Source of the DNA: JBFLVQ01 sp040758525
GTDB lineage: Bacteria; Acidobacteriota; Blastocatellia; Chloracidobacteriales; JADJPF01
NCBI GenBank assembly: GCA_040758525.1
Contig: JBFLVQ010000601.1
Coordinates: 1-5,942 of the forward strand
Reading direction: 5' to 3'
Length of the DNA: 5,942 nucleotides
The notes under the pieces are model-generated. The model was not told the DNA's origin. It made no database searches and worked only from the letters and a program-made list of their open reading frames with translations. Below are positions 1 to 5,881 of the stretch, piece by piece. The position numbers were made by a program, and so were the translations under genes. Numbering within the stretch: position 1 is the first letter of the stretch; every line of letters starts with the position of its first letter.

Positions 1-2
1 GA

Positions 3-908
3 GTTTTCTCAGAACCGATACTACGCGCTTATGAACAGAGAACGGGTGTGAAAGTAAATGCTGTCTATGATACGGAAGAGACAAAGAGTACTGGTTTGGC
101 AAATAAACTGCTTGCGGAAAAGAATAATCCTCAAGCAGATGTCTTCTGGTCAAATGAACCGGTAAGAACTTTGGTGCTGAAAAAACGCGCTCTACTTGCG
201 CCCTACAAATCGCCGAATGCTGATGATATTCCTGTCACATTCAAAGATCCTGAAGGTTATTGGACAGGGTTTTCTTCCCGTATGCGTGTGATCGCATACA
301 ACACTAAACTGGTAAAACCAGAAGAAGCGCCGAAGTCAGTATTGGATCTGACCGATCCAAGGTGGAAAGGTCAGATTGCGATTGCTGATCCACGCTTTGG
401 CTCAACATCATTTCACGTTGCTGCACTCTATGCTGAACTAGGTGACGAGCGGGCTGATGAATTCTTTCGTAAACTCAAGGCTAATGATGTAAAGATAGTT
501 CCAGGAAATTCGGTGGTTCGTGATATGGTGGCGCGCGGCGAAGTCAAAGTAGGGCTTACCGATACGGATGACGTCAATGTAGCGCTTGAAGACAAGCAAC
601 CGGTGGCAATGGTCTTGCCCGATCGTGAGGGTATGGGGGTGCCTGTAATGCCAAACATGGTTTCACTTATTGCTGGTGCACCTCATCTGGATGCTGGTAA
701 AAACCTGATAGACTATCTGCTCTCTCCCGAAGTCGAGCGAATGCTTGCACAGTCTGAGGCTGTACAGATCCCGCTTCACCAAAATGTCGAAGCACCAAAA
801 AATATTCCTCCACTAACATCCTTCAAACCGATGACGCTCGATTATGGCAAAGCAGCAGAGCGCGTGGAAGAGGTAACACAGCGGTTACAATCGCTGTTGG
901 GGCTGTAG
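3..908 (+). CDS. ABC transporter substrate-binding protein, AfuA/FbpA-like (5'-partial)
   Basis: Periplasmic or lipid-anchored binding component of an ABC importer, which captures the solute and delivers it to the permease encoded just downstream. The frame is open to the left edge, so the true start, signal peptide and probably a few dozen N-terminal residues lie outside; the GTG at 48 is internal, because similarity-like sequence (EPILRAYEQRTGVKV) precedes it. Family features seen are the first-lobe strand and helix with 'ADVFWSNEP', the hinge-region 'YWTGFSSRMRVIAYNT', 'LDLTDPRWKGQIAIADPRFG', and the C-terminal 'PNMVSLIAGAPHLDAGKNLIDYL' segment typical of COG1840 proteins. At 561-572 it reads DTDD where ferric-binding FbpA proteins have a tyrosine pair, so the ligand is uncertain (ferric iron, another metal or an organophosphonate are possible). 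It ends 12 nt before the permease start. The family call is firm; the substrate is not known. Confidence 0.9.
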   Translation, partial: VFSEPILRAYEQRTGVKVNAVYDTEETKSTGLANKLLAEKNNPQADVFWSNEPVRTLVLKKRALLAPYKSPNADDIPVTFKDPEGYWTGFSSRMRVIAYNTKLVKPEEAPKSVLDLTDPRWKGQIAIADPRFGSTSFHVAALYAELGDERADEFFRKLKANDVKIVPGNSVVRDMVARGEVKVGLTDTDDVNVALEDKQPVAMVLPDREGMGVPVMPNMVSLIAGAPHLDAGKNLIDYLLSPEVERMLAQSEAVQIPLHQNVEAPKNIPPLTSFKPMTLDYGKAAERVEEVTQRLQSLLGL

Positions 909-920
909 CTCCAAGTATTA

Positions 921-2552
921 ATGATGCTCAGAATGTCTACTATACAAAATAACAACCATCCATTGGTACTTCCATCCGTACGTGCTATTTCGTTAGGAAT
1001 GGCCATAGTTCTCTTTATTATCTTATGTGTGTTGCCGATCATATATATGCTCGGCATTTCGTTAACTTACGATAATGGGATTAGCATTCAGAATTACCGC
1101 CGATTATTTATTGAGCCTCGACAGCAGGCATTACTGATCACCAGTGCTCTACTTGGTGCAGGAGCAGCAGCCCTGGCAACAGTAATCGGAGTGCCACTTG
1201 GCATTATCCTGGCGCGTGTAGAAATACCTGCAAAACGGTTACTGCGGCTTGCTCTAGTAACTCCATTGGTAATTCCGCCATATATCATGGCGCTTGCCTG
1301 GATCTATATTGGTGGATCGGCTGGGCTGGTTGCTCAGCTTGTAGGAACAGATCTGCTCTCAAGCTGGACATACAGTTTGGCTGGCGCGATTGTTGTGCTT
1401 GGCATTAGCTTCTATCCACTGGCAATGCTTACCACCGAAGCGGCAGCCCGACGAGTAGATGCTCGACTTGAAGAAGCGGCTTTACTGGTTGCTCCTCCAT
1501 CTCAGGTATTATGGAAGATCACCTTACCACTCATGCTGCCAGCCATTGCCACCGCTACCCTTACCATATTTGTCCTAACGCTCGCTGAGTTTGGTGTTGC
1601 TGGACTATTGCGTGTTCCAGTATTTACCACAGAAATCTTTACAGCGTTTTCCGCGTTGTATGATTTTGCCGCTGCCACGGCATTAGCCTTCCCGCTACTT
1701 GTTGTAACCTTAATTATGGGATTCGCTGTTAAGCTTCTTATTGGTGATCGTCTGCTTACTACTAGACGCAGTTTACAAACAGGTCTAATGTTATCGCTTG
1801 GATTCAAGCGGCCACTGACAGTGGTTTATCTTCTCCTAACTATTTTTATAACGGTCTTCTTGCCGATTATGGTACTCAGCTATGAAGCAAGCGGTATAAC
1901 CCATATTATTTATTCGTTAAAGACTTCCATTAATGCCATTAAAAATAGCCTTGTGCTTAGTAGTATTGCAGCTACGCTTACTATTTTAATAGCTCTATTA
2001 CTTGGCTATTGGCGCGAGCATACTCAACATCGGTTAGGCGACCTTATGGATCTTCTCTTCATAGTTGTATTTGCTGTACCCAGCACAGTGGTTGGCGTAG
2101 GGCTTATTGGTCTGTGGAATAGACCAGGATGGTTAGGTACAATTTATACCAGCCAATTGATTATCATTTTTGCTTATCTAGCACGCTTTCTTCCTATTGC
2201 CACCCTCATGATTGCTGCAAATATCCGGCAAGTGCCGCATTCATTTGAGGAGGCGGCAGAAATTTCAGGCGCAAGCTGGCCACGCACCTTTACCCATATT
2301 CTTATTCCTCAAATTCGAACTGGGCTAGCTGCTGCCTGGGTCATCTCTTTTATTTTTACGTTTAGTGAAATCGGTGCAACTGTGTTGGTTGCTCCCCCAG
2401 GCGAGTCTACCCTACCAGTTCGTATCTATACGCTCATCGCTAATGCGCCTTCCCGCGAAGTTGCAGCACTGGCACTACTGCAGGTTGGCATTGTGATAAC
2501 TCCATTCACCCTATTTGGTCTTATTAATTGGAAAAAGGGAGAACAATCATGA
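921..2552 (+). CDS. ABC transporter permease, fused two-domain FbpB/ThiP type
   Basis: Inner-membrane channel subunit of the importer. The 543-residue length equals two fused binding-protein-dependent permease domains of about six helices each. Each half carries its own EAA cytoplasmic loop that docks the ATPase: residues 184-205 (EEAALLVAPPSQ followed by ITLPLMLPAI) and 443-465 (EEAAEISGASWP followed by HILIPQI). Hydrophobic helices cover most of 23-275 and 300-535, separated by a polar linker around 276-298. Start choice is uncertain: ATG codons occur at 921, 924 and 933 and none has a clear Shine-Dalgarno, so translation may be coupled to the binding-protein gene 12 nt upstream. The stop overlaps the next gene's ATG by 4 nt. 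The fused architecture is typical of ferric-iron, thiamine and related importers; sequence alone does not fix the substrate. Confidence 0.92.
   Translation: MMLRMSTIQNNNHPLVLPSVRAISLGMAIVLFIILCVLPIIYMLGISLTYDNGISIQNYRRLFIEPRQQALLITSALLGAGAAALATVIGVPLGIILARVEIPAKRLLRLALVTPLVIPPYIMALAWIYIGGSAGLVAQLVGTDLLSSWTYSLAGAIVVLGISFYPLAMLTTEAAARRVDARLEEAALLVAPPSQVLWKITLPLMLPAIATATLTIFVLTLAEFGVAGLLRVPVFTTEIFTAFSALYDFAAATALAFPLLVVTLIMGFAVKLLIGDRLLTTRRSLQTGLMLSLGFKRPLTVVYLLLTIFITVFLPIMVLSYEASGITHIIYSLKTSINAIKNSLVLSSIAATLTILIALLLGYWREHTQHRLGDLMDLLFIVVFAVPSTVVGVGLIGLWNRPGWLGTIYTSQLIIIFAYLARFLPIATLMIAANIRQVPHSFEEAAEISGASWPRTFTHILIPQIRTGLAAAWVISFIFTFSEIGATVLVAPPGESTLPVRIYTLIANAPSREVAALALLQVGIVITPFTLFGLINWKKGEQS
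2537..2541 (+). promoter_or_regulatory. Shine-Dalgarno for the ChrB-domain gene
   Basis: GGGAG lies 7 nt before the ATG at 2549, inside the last codons of the permease gene. It selects ATG 2549 over the in-frame TTG at 2528, which has no ribosome-binding site and would add seven residues not expected for the family. Confidence 0.75.
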
Positions 2553-2989
2553 AATGGATTACCAGAGAACGTGTCAAAGTTGATCGAGTAGCCTGTCCCT
2601 GGCTTATTAAGAAGTTTATTGATCCTGAAGCAGAATTCCTTTTTGTTCTAGCAGATCAGATAATGGAAATTGCAGAACATGAATCTGCCATACCCTTTGA
2701 TGCGCCTGGTGTAGAACTGGGTCATAAGGATGGTAAATGCAGCTTTGAAACAATCTTGGCAAAGTACCAGATTGTAGATCCAGCCGTGCAGTTATTGGCC
2801 AGGATTGTACATGGCGCTGATGTTGCTGAAGACCTGTATGGTGAATTGGAAGCACCCGGATTGAAAGCTATTGCTGAAGGGTTTCGTCATCTAGGCTGCA
2901 AAGATGATCACGAGATTTTAGAGAAAGAGTTCATTGTTTATGATGCCCTTTATGCATACTGTCGTGAACGGTTAAAGAAAGATAGATAA
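2549..2989 (+). CDS. Stand-alone ChrB C-terminal-domain protein (chromate resistance family)
   Basis: 146-residue soluble protein matching the C-terminal 'Chrome_Resist' domain of ChrB (COG4275 type). Signature elements in order: residues 3-25 (WITRERVKVDRVACPWLI then KKFID), 54-66 (GVELGH, then KCSF), 85-91 (RIVHGAD) and 119-139 (DDHEILEKEF then VYDALYAYCR). Conserved candidates for ligand or metal contact are R13, C16, H59, C64, D91, D120 and H121. In full ChrB this domain is linked to chromate sensing and an N-terminal part supplies DNA binding; that N-terminal part is absent here, so a role as an ordinary repressor is unlikely. The ATG overlaps the permease stop as ATGA and the ATPase gene starts 1 nt after its stop, so the three are surely co-transcribed. 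No chromate transporter gene (chrA) is visible. A sensor, adaptor or enzyme acting on the imported solute is an inference. The family assignment is strong; the function is open. Confidence 0.9.
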   Translation: MKWITRERVKVDRVACPWLIKKFIDPEAEFLFVLADQIMEIAEHESAIPFDAPGVELGHKDGKCSFETILAKYQIVDPAVQLLARIVHGADVAEDLYGELEAPGLKAIAEGFRHLGCKDDHEILEKEFIVYDALYAYCRERLKKDR

Positions 2990-2990
2990 T

Positions 2991-3737
2991 ATGGGTGCTG
3001 TCTTTGTACGATTGATTGATGTAACGAAACGGTTTGGAACCCGTAGCGTCGTCCATCGACTGTCTCTCGAAGTGCTGACGGGAGAAGTAATCGCGCTGCT
3101 CGGTGCTAGTGGGTGCGGCAAAACTACTACTCTACGGCTCATTGCTGGACTGGAAACACCTGATGAAGGCGAAATCTGGTTGGGAGATAGATGTGTCGCC
3201 GTTGCTGCTCGTAATCTTGTGCCCCCAAGCGATCGTGGTATTGGTTTTGTCTTTCAGGATCTTGCACTCTGGCCACATCTTACCGTAACTGGCAATCTCG
3301 ATTTTATGCTGGCATCCACTAAGCTGCCTAAAAAGGCTCGTTTGTCGAGGATTGCCGAGACATTGCAGTTGATGCGGATAGAACGATTTATCTATAGCTA
3401 TCCCGGCAAGTTGTCTGGTGGCGAGCAGCAGCGTGTTGCGCTGGCGCGTGCCATTGTTAATCACCCCAATCTATTATTACTCGATGAATCGATGTCAAAT
3501 CTCGATTCACAACTCAAGTTAGAACTGCGCAAGGAATTGATCGCTTTGCAACGAGCACTTGGCATTACTACTATCCACGTCACCCACGACCCGATAGAGG
3601 CCAAAGCGGTTGCTCATAGAATAGCAATAATGCACCAAGGTCGTATTGAACAGATAGATAAGACCGAGGTATTGCAAAAGCAACCATCAAGTGAAATCGT
3701 CTCGCGCCTTATGCAGCCAGAATTTGATAATACTTGA
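2991..3737 (+). CDS. ABC transporter ATP-binding protein
   Basis: Cytoplasmic ATPase that powers the importer. All nucleotide-binding motifs are present: Walker A GASGCGKTT (residues 38-46), Q-loop Q89 followed by DLALWPHLTV, signature LSGGEQQR (141-148), Walker B LLLLD with catalytic E166, D-loop NLD (170-172) and switch H199. The Walker B continuation reads DESMSNLD rather than the usual DEP-LSNLD. At 248 residues it consists of the core ATPase domain only; iron and polyamine relatives such as FbpC and PotA are typically about 100 residues longer, with a C-terminal TOBE regulatory domain. The ATG at 2991 begins 1 nt after the ChrB-domain stop, with only a weak purine-rich stretch (AAAGATAGA) upstream, which suggests translational coupling. 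This is the last recognisable gene of the operon. The assignment is firm; the substrate is unknown. Confidence 0.93.
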   Translation: MGAVFVRLIDVTKRFGTRSVVHRLSLEVLTGEVIALLGASGCGKTTTLRLIAGLETPDEGEIWLGDRCVAVAARNLVPPSDRGIGFVFQDLALWPHLTVTGNLDFMLASTKLPKKARLSRIAETLQLMRIERFIYSYPGKLSGGEQQRVALARAIVNHPNLLLLDESMSNLDSQLKLELRKELIALQRALGITTIHVTHDPIEAKAVAHRIAIMHQGRIEQIDKTEVLQKQPSSEIVSRLMQPEFDNT

Positions 3738-3743
3738 AGTTTA

Positions 3744-3875
3744 ATGCTTATTAACACCATTCCATCTACATTAGACGATCCCATTGCTGCTACTGAAAAA
3801 TCTATCGTTGAAATTAACACCAAAATAGCCGAGCAACGCTCTCAAGGTGAAGATCCTACACAAAACCTTGTGTAA
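3744..3875 (+). CDS. Short ORF, probably a 3'-truncated gene of unknown family
   Basis: ATG ORF of 43 codons starting 6 nt after the ATPase stop. The product begins MLINTIPSTLDDPIAATEKS and continues with a charged, probably helical stretch (EINTKIAEQRSQGEDPTQ). No family is recognised. Its last codons overlap the end of the IS66 transposase fragment read on the opposite strand (up to about 3862-3867), so the ORF probably lost its natural C-terminus there and stops by chance at TAA 3873-3875. It has no clear Shine-Dalgarno. It may be the start of a former fifth operon gene, or a chance ORF. Confidence 0.35.
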   Translation: MLINTIPSTLDDPIAATEKSIVEINTKIAEQRSQGEDPTQNLV

Positions 3876-4293
3876 ACCCTGTTTCATCGCTATTAATAAT
3901 GGGCTGCGCTTTCACATACTGAGCAGCTTTCTCTACTGGCTCTGCTATCGCAAGGCTTGCTTTTTGCCACAGTCCATTTACTGTTCCCAACGCCATTACT
4001 ATTCCAAATAGATCTTGCAAAGCTGTCTGGCACATCCGCTCACTCATTCGATACAGTCCGCTCAATATTGCTGCTATTGCTACTACTCTCACTCCATACC
4101 CACGGGCCGATACTTCTGCTGGTAATTTTGCTCTCGTTAATGCCCGGCATTTCTGGCATTCTAATTGATGCAGTCGATGCTCTTCTACATATGGCTCGAT
4201 AGGCGGCAACTCTACTACTTGATGCCGGTAGGGGTGACAATCTTTTCCTTTCAATTTATTGCCACATTTGCCGCATTCTCGCCGTAACAACAA
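3856..4293 (-). pseudogene. IS66-family transposase fragment
   Basis: Internal piece of an IS66 transposase. The 145-residue reading frame shows the zinc-binding region with C7/C10 and C46/C49 (CGKC and CQKC), the linker HQVVELPPIEPYVEEHRLHQ, then RGYGVRVVAIAAILSGLYRMS, and finally the first catalytic acidic motif DET at residues 136-138. Full-length IS66 transposases are about 450-550 residues; here the N-terminal ~100 residues and everything after 'DETGFTQG' are missing. Similarity begins near 4275: upstream codons (YRIRHTFIYLLL) do not fit the family and reach a stop at 4327-4329. No second reading frame, terminal inverted repeats or accessory tnpA/tnpB genes are visible, so this is a dead remnant truncated at both ends. 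The apparent start is TTG and is not a real start. Confidence 0.85.
3857..3874. repeat. Hairpin-forming inverted repeat at the IS66 fragment edge
   Basis: TACACAA, then AACC, then TTGTGTA form a perfect 7-bp stem with a 4-nt loop, exactly where IS66 coding similarity on the - strand breaks off. No run of T follows on the + strand, so it is a poor intrinsic terminator for the ABC operon. It could be a junction scar or a chance palindrome. Confidence 0.4.
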
Positions 4294-4412
4294 TAGTAAA
4301 TAAATAAAGGTGTGCCTTATCCTGTATCAAAAATTGATTCAGATCAGGGTTAGCTGGAGAGAAAGGCAACCTGAATCAGATCGCTAGCGGCACGCCAGTT
4401 GGTAACTGAACA
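4294..4412. other. Non-coding gap with a small A/T repeat and inverted repeats
   Basis: Separates the IS66 fragment from the DUF4386 stop. It begins with three tandem TAAA units (4297-4308), then carries the inverted-repeat cluster listed separately. No coding sequence is seen here. Confidence 0.5.
4322..4378 (-). terminator. Inverted-repeat cluster, possible terminator of the DUF4386 gene
   Basis: Three related arms are present: CTGTATCAA (4322-4330), TTGATTCAG (4334-4342) and CTGAATCA (4371-4378). The outer pair TGATTCAG (4335-4342) with CTGAATCA forms a perfect 8-bp stem with a 28-nt loop. Read on the - strand it lies 35 nt after the DUF4386 stop and is followed by ATTTTT, like a weak rho-independent terminator. 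The first two arms can also form a compact hairpin with a 3-nt loop and one mismatch, which contains that T run in its loop. The stem is AT-rich and the loop long, so this may equally be the end of a degraded mobile element. Confidence 0.35.
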
Positions 4413-5108
4413 TTAAGTTTGTTTTAACGCATGCGCCATGGCAGAAAGTAGGTAATGCCCTTCATCAAGCCCCTTAGCCAACAGCCATATCGCCAGAGAT
4501 ATGTGGCTAAAAGCCATAGGCACGCCCAACAACGTCACGCTGCTATACCCCAAGAGCAATGGTAATGGGATAGCTGTGAAGTGAAGCAAGACCGTTATTA
4601 GTCCAAAGCCAGCCAGCACACGCGGCACTAGGCGGAACCGATACAGCAAGCTATAAAGTAAAAATATCCAGGTATCGATAATAAGCAACTCTGAGTAATG
4701 CGCCCACCTCCTGGTCGAGCGGACCACAACCGAGAGCGTTTGGAAAAGTTCTTCGCTGCCGCCTGCCTTAACATACTGCTCGCTTAAAGACAGCATAGAA
4801 ATCAAATGCACGTTATCGACTGCCTGAAGCGAAAACATGATCACGCTTACAACCACGAGAAGGAGTGCCATCGCAGAGTTGTACTCACGAAATACCGGGT
4901 AAGTCACAATGGATATTCCGATCGTGAGCGCGCAATTCACCAACAACAGAAGCAATGCCAGCCTTATCTGAGAGGTGTTTGCTGCTGCATTTGCAAGGAA
5001 GTCCGTGGTTGTCATTGGGAGCAGCAATACGAAGGGCACGATAAGACCAGCTAACTGTACTAACAAGAGCAGGCCGATAATTCGGCCCGTACTCTTTGCA
5101 TGTATCAT
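4413..5108 (-). CDS. DUF4386-type six-helix membrane protein
   Basis: Intact 231-residue integral membrane protein of unknown function. Hydrophobic segments lie at about residues 8-30, 49-70, 78-96, 141-158, 163-188 and 191-212, a six-helix layout. Features that resemble DUF4386 proteins are the opening 'GRIIGLLLLVQLAGL', the loop PVFREYNSAMA, and the 'DTWIFLLYSLLYRFRLVPRVLAGFGLI' segment whose basic loop precedes a long helix. Start choice: ATG at 5106-5108 has GGGAGG (5114-5119 on the complement) 5 nt upstream, whereas the in-frame GTG at 5112-5114 overlaps that site and cannot use it. The gene stands alone between mobile-element debris and decayed remnants, convergent with the ABC operon and with no partner gene. 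It shows no frameshift or internal stop, so it is probably still expressed. The family assignment is fairly confident from pattern only. Confidence 0.75.
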   Translation of the reverse strand: MIHAKSTGRIIGLLLLVQLAGLIVPFVLLLPMTTTDFLANAAANTSQIRLALLLLLVNCALTIGISIVTYPVFREYNSAMALLLVVVSVIMFSLQAVDNVHLISMLSLSEQYVKAGGSEELFQTLSVVVRSTRRWAHYSELLIIDTWIFLLYSLLYRFRLVPRVLAGFGLITVLLHFTAIPLPLLLGYSSVTLLGVPMAFSHISLAIWLLAKGLDEGHYLLSAMAHALKQT

Positions 5109-5113
5109 ACTCA

Positions 5114-5119
5114 CCTCCC
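5114..5119 (-). promoter_or_regulatory. Strong Shine-Dalgarno for the DUF4386 gene
   Basis: GGGAGG on the - strand, 5 nt before ATG 5106-5108. It decides the start in favour of this ATG over the upstream in-frame GTG. Confidence 0.8.
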
Positions 5120-5140
5120 AAGAAGGGGATTTGACGGGAT

Positions 5141-5151
5141 AGTATACGTAT
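5141..5151 (-). promoter_or_regulatory. Possible -10 box and overlapping palindrome upstream of the DUF4386 gene
   Basis: The - strand reads TATACT (complement of 5141-5146), a good match to a sigma-70 -10 box, about 32 nt before the start codon. No good -35 is seen at 16-18 nt spacing. The 8-bp palindrome ATACGTAT (5144-5151) overlaps it and could be an operator half-core, but it is short enough to be chance. Confidence 0.3.
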
Positions 5152-5152
5152 C

Positions 5153-5399
5153 AACTGATTACTAAACTGTACGGGAGAGTGACCTGAAAGTTCATCCCAG
5201 CTTTCAAATAGTCGCCAGCGAGCTAGGTAATGCGGTCTGGGCATTGCTCACTCCATAGGGCGAACGCCAATGTTGTACTTTCCTACTTTTCCTATCTCTA
5301 GTTCTCTTGAAGGCACTTGAGATGGTTCGCCTAGTTGCTAATTGGTAGCTCAGCTAGGAAAAGGTCGCTCTGGAGGCGAGTGTATGGAGCACGAATCTT
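5153..5399. other. Region without an intact gene, probably decayed coding sequence
   Basis: No ORF here has a start, ribosome-binding site and family resemblance together. A + strand stretch (about 5170-5260) reads ESDLKVHPSFQIVASELGN and then stops at a TAG, and the opposite strand reads YLARWRLFESWDELSGHSP; neither is recognised. From about 5340 the sequence appears to become the frame-shifted upstream part of the antitoxin remnant below: in successive frames it gives fragments such as GSSARKRS and VYGAR, where HigA-like antitoxins have a GSRS...VSEV.NGKR pattern. Confidence 0.3.
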
Positions 5400-5480
5400 A
5401 AAATAACCAAGGAACAGGCTAAAGCTTTGGGAAAGTATTTTCACGTCTTGCCAAGTGTATTCTTAGAGTTGGAAGGGTAG
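5400..5480 (+). pseudogene. C-terminal remnant of a HigA/COG5499-type antitoxin
   Basis: The frame reads KITKEQAKALGKYFHVLPSV followed by FLELEG and a TAG at 5478-5480. This closely fits the C-terminal end of XRE/HigA-like antitoxins, where a basic 'GKR-(I/L)-(S/T)-K-x-Q-A-K-x-L-G-x-x-F-H-V-S-P-x-L-F' segment closes the helix-turn-helix domain; here Ser is replaced by Leu (VLPSVF). The frame upstream is broken: the antitoxin-like GSRS/VSEV/GKR part is spread over other frames with extra bases around 5391-5399, and stops occur near 5355. No N-terminal domain and no cognate HigB toxin gene is seen. It is therefore a non-functional relic of a toxin-antitoxin locus. The relatedness of the core is fairly clear; the upstream boundary is not. 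Confidence 0.6.
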
Positions 5481-5509
5481 TCAATTCGCCATTTCACCAT
5501 TAGTAGGAT

Positions 5510-5881
5510 ATGAATTTAGCTTCTCTACAAATAAATTGGAACGAGTGGAAAAAATGAGACTATCGATCCATCGCTCAAATAATCATCTCTTCTTTTGCCC
5601 TATCAGAGCGATGCGGGATATATTTTAGTAATTTTGAAACTGAAGGTCTCGGACCTGCCAGAGAAGCAACCTTTAGAACATTACAAGGGCGGCAATTTTT
5701 TCTCATGCATTATCTACTATCTCCAGACAACAATTGTACAGACATATATTGCTTGTTTGAACCATCAACACTGGAAGATGATTTAACGAGAACCTGTGCG
5801 CAACCGAACTCTGGAGTCTTTGTCGGATAAGAAAACCCTCCCTTGGATGAATCAATTGATTTAAGCTCTCTATTGAAGTAA
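5510..5881 (+). pseudogene. Possible decayed ORF with an in-frame TGA
   Basis: From ATG 5510 one frame reads MNLASLQINWNEWKK, then TGA (5555-5557), then 90 open codons starting DYRSIAQIIISSFALSERCG and including FETEGLGPAREATFRTLQG, FFLMHYLLSPDNNCTDIYCL, FEPSTLEDDLTR and SGVFVG to TAA at 5828-5830. Beyond that stop the same frame gives ENPPLDESIDLSSLLK and a further TAA at 5879-5881. The composition looks protein-like, with acidic and hydrophobic alternation, but no family is recognised. An AGGA lies just 1 nt before the ATG, too close to be a good ribosome-binding site. A second frame (5595-5786) is also open across part of it, so chance openness cannot be excluded. The best reading is a small cargo-type gene inactivated by point mutation. 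Confidence 0.35.

Noticed and set aside
2528..2548. Upstream TTG start for the ChrB-domain gene
   Set aside because: It has no ribosome-binding site and the GGGAG at 2537-2541 fits ATG 2549; the extra seven residues are just the permease tail read in another frame.
3132..3464. A 110-codon ORF on the - strand inside the ATPase gene
   Set aside because: It is antisense to the Walker A-to-signature region of a clearly real gene and its composition is not protein-family-like.
3957..4202. A + strand ORF across the IS66 fragment
   Set aside because: It is the antisense shadow of the transposase frame, with a leucine-rich translation caused by the opposite strand.
4885..5244. A 119-codon ORF on the - strand
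   Set aside because: It overlaps the DUF4386 gene in another frame for most of its length, has no Shine-Dalgarno and no family resemblance in the overlapping part.
5330..5400. tRNA-like stretch with TGGTAGCTCAG
   Set aside because: It resembles a tRNA D-arm, but no matching anticodon arm, T-arm consensus or acceptor stem can be formed around it; the stretch fits the antitoxin remnant better.
5555..5557. Selenocysteine decoding of the in-frame TGA
   Set aside because: No convincing SECIS-like hairpin follows directly, no selenoprotein family is recognised, and further stop codons occur in the same frame.
5595..5786. A 63-codon + strand ORF with TTG start
   Set aside because: It has no ribosome-binding site, competes with the longer frame starting at 5510, and matches no known family; it was kept only as a caveat for that call.
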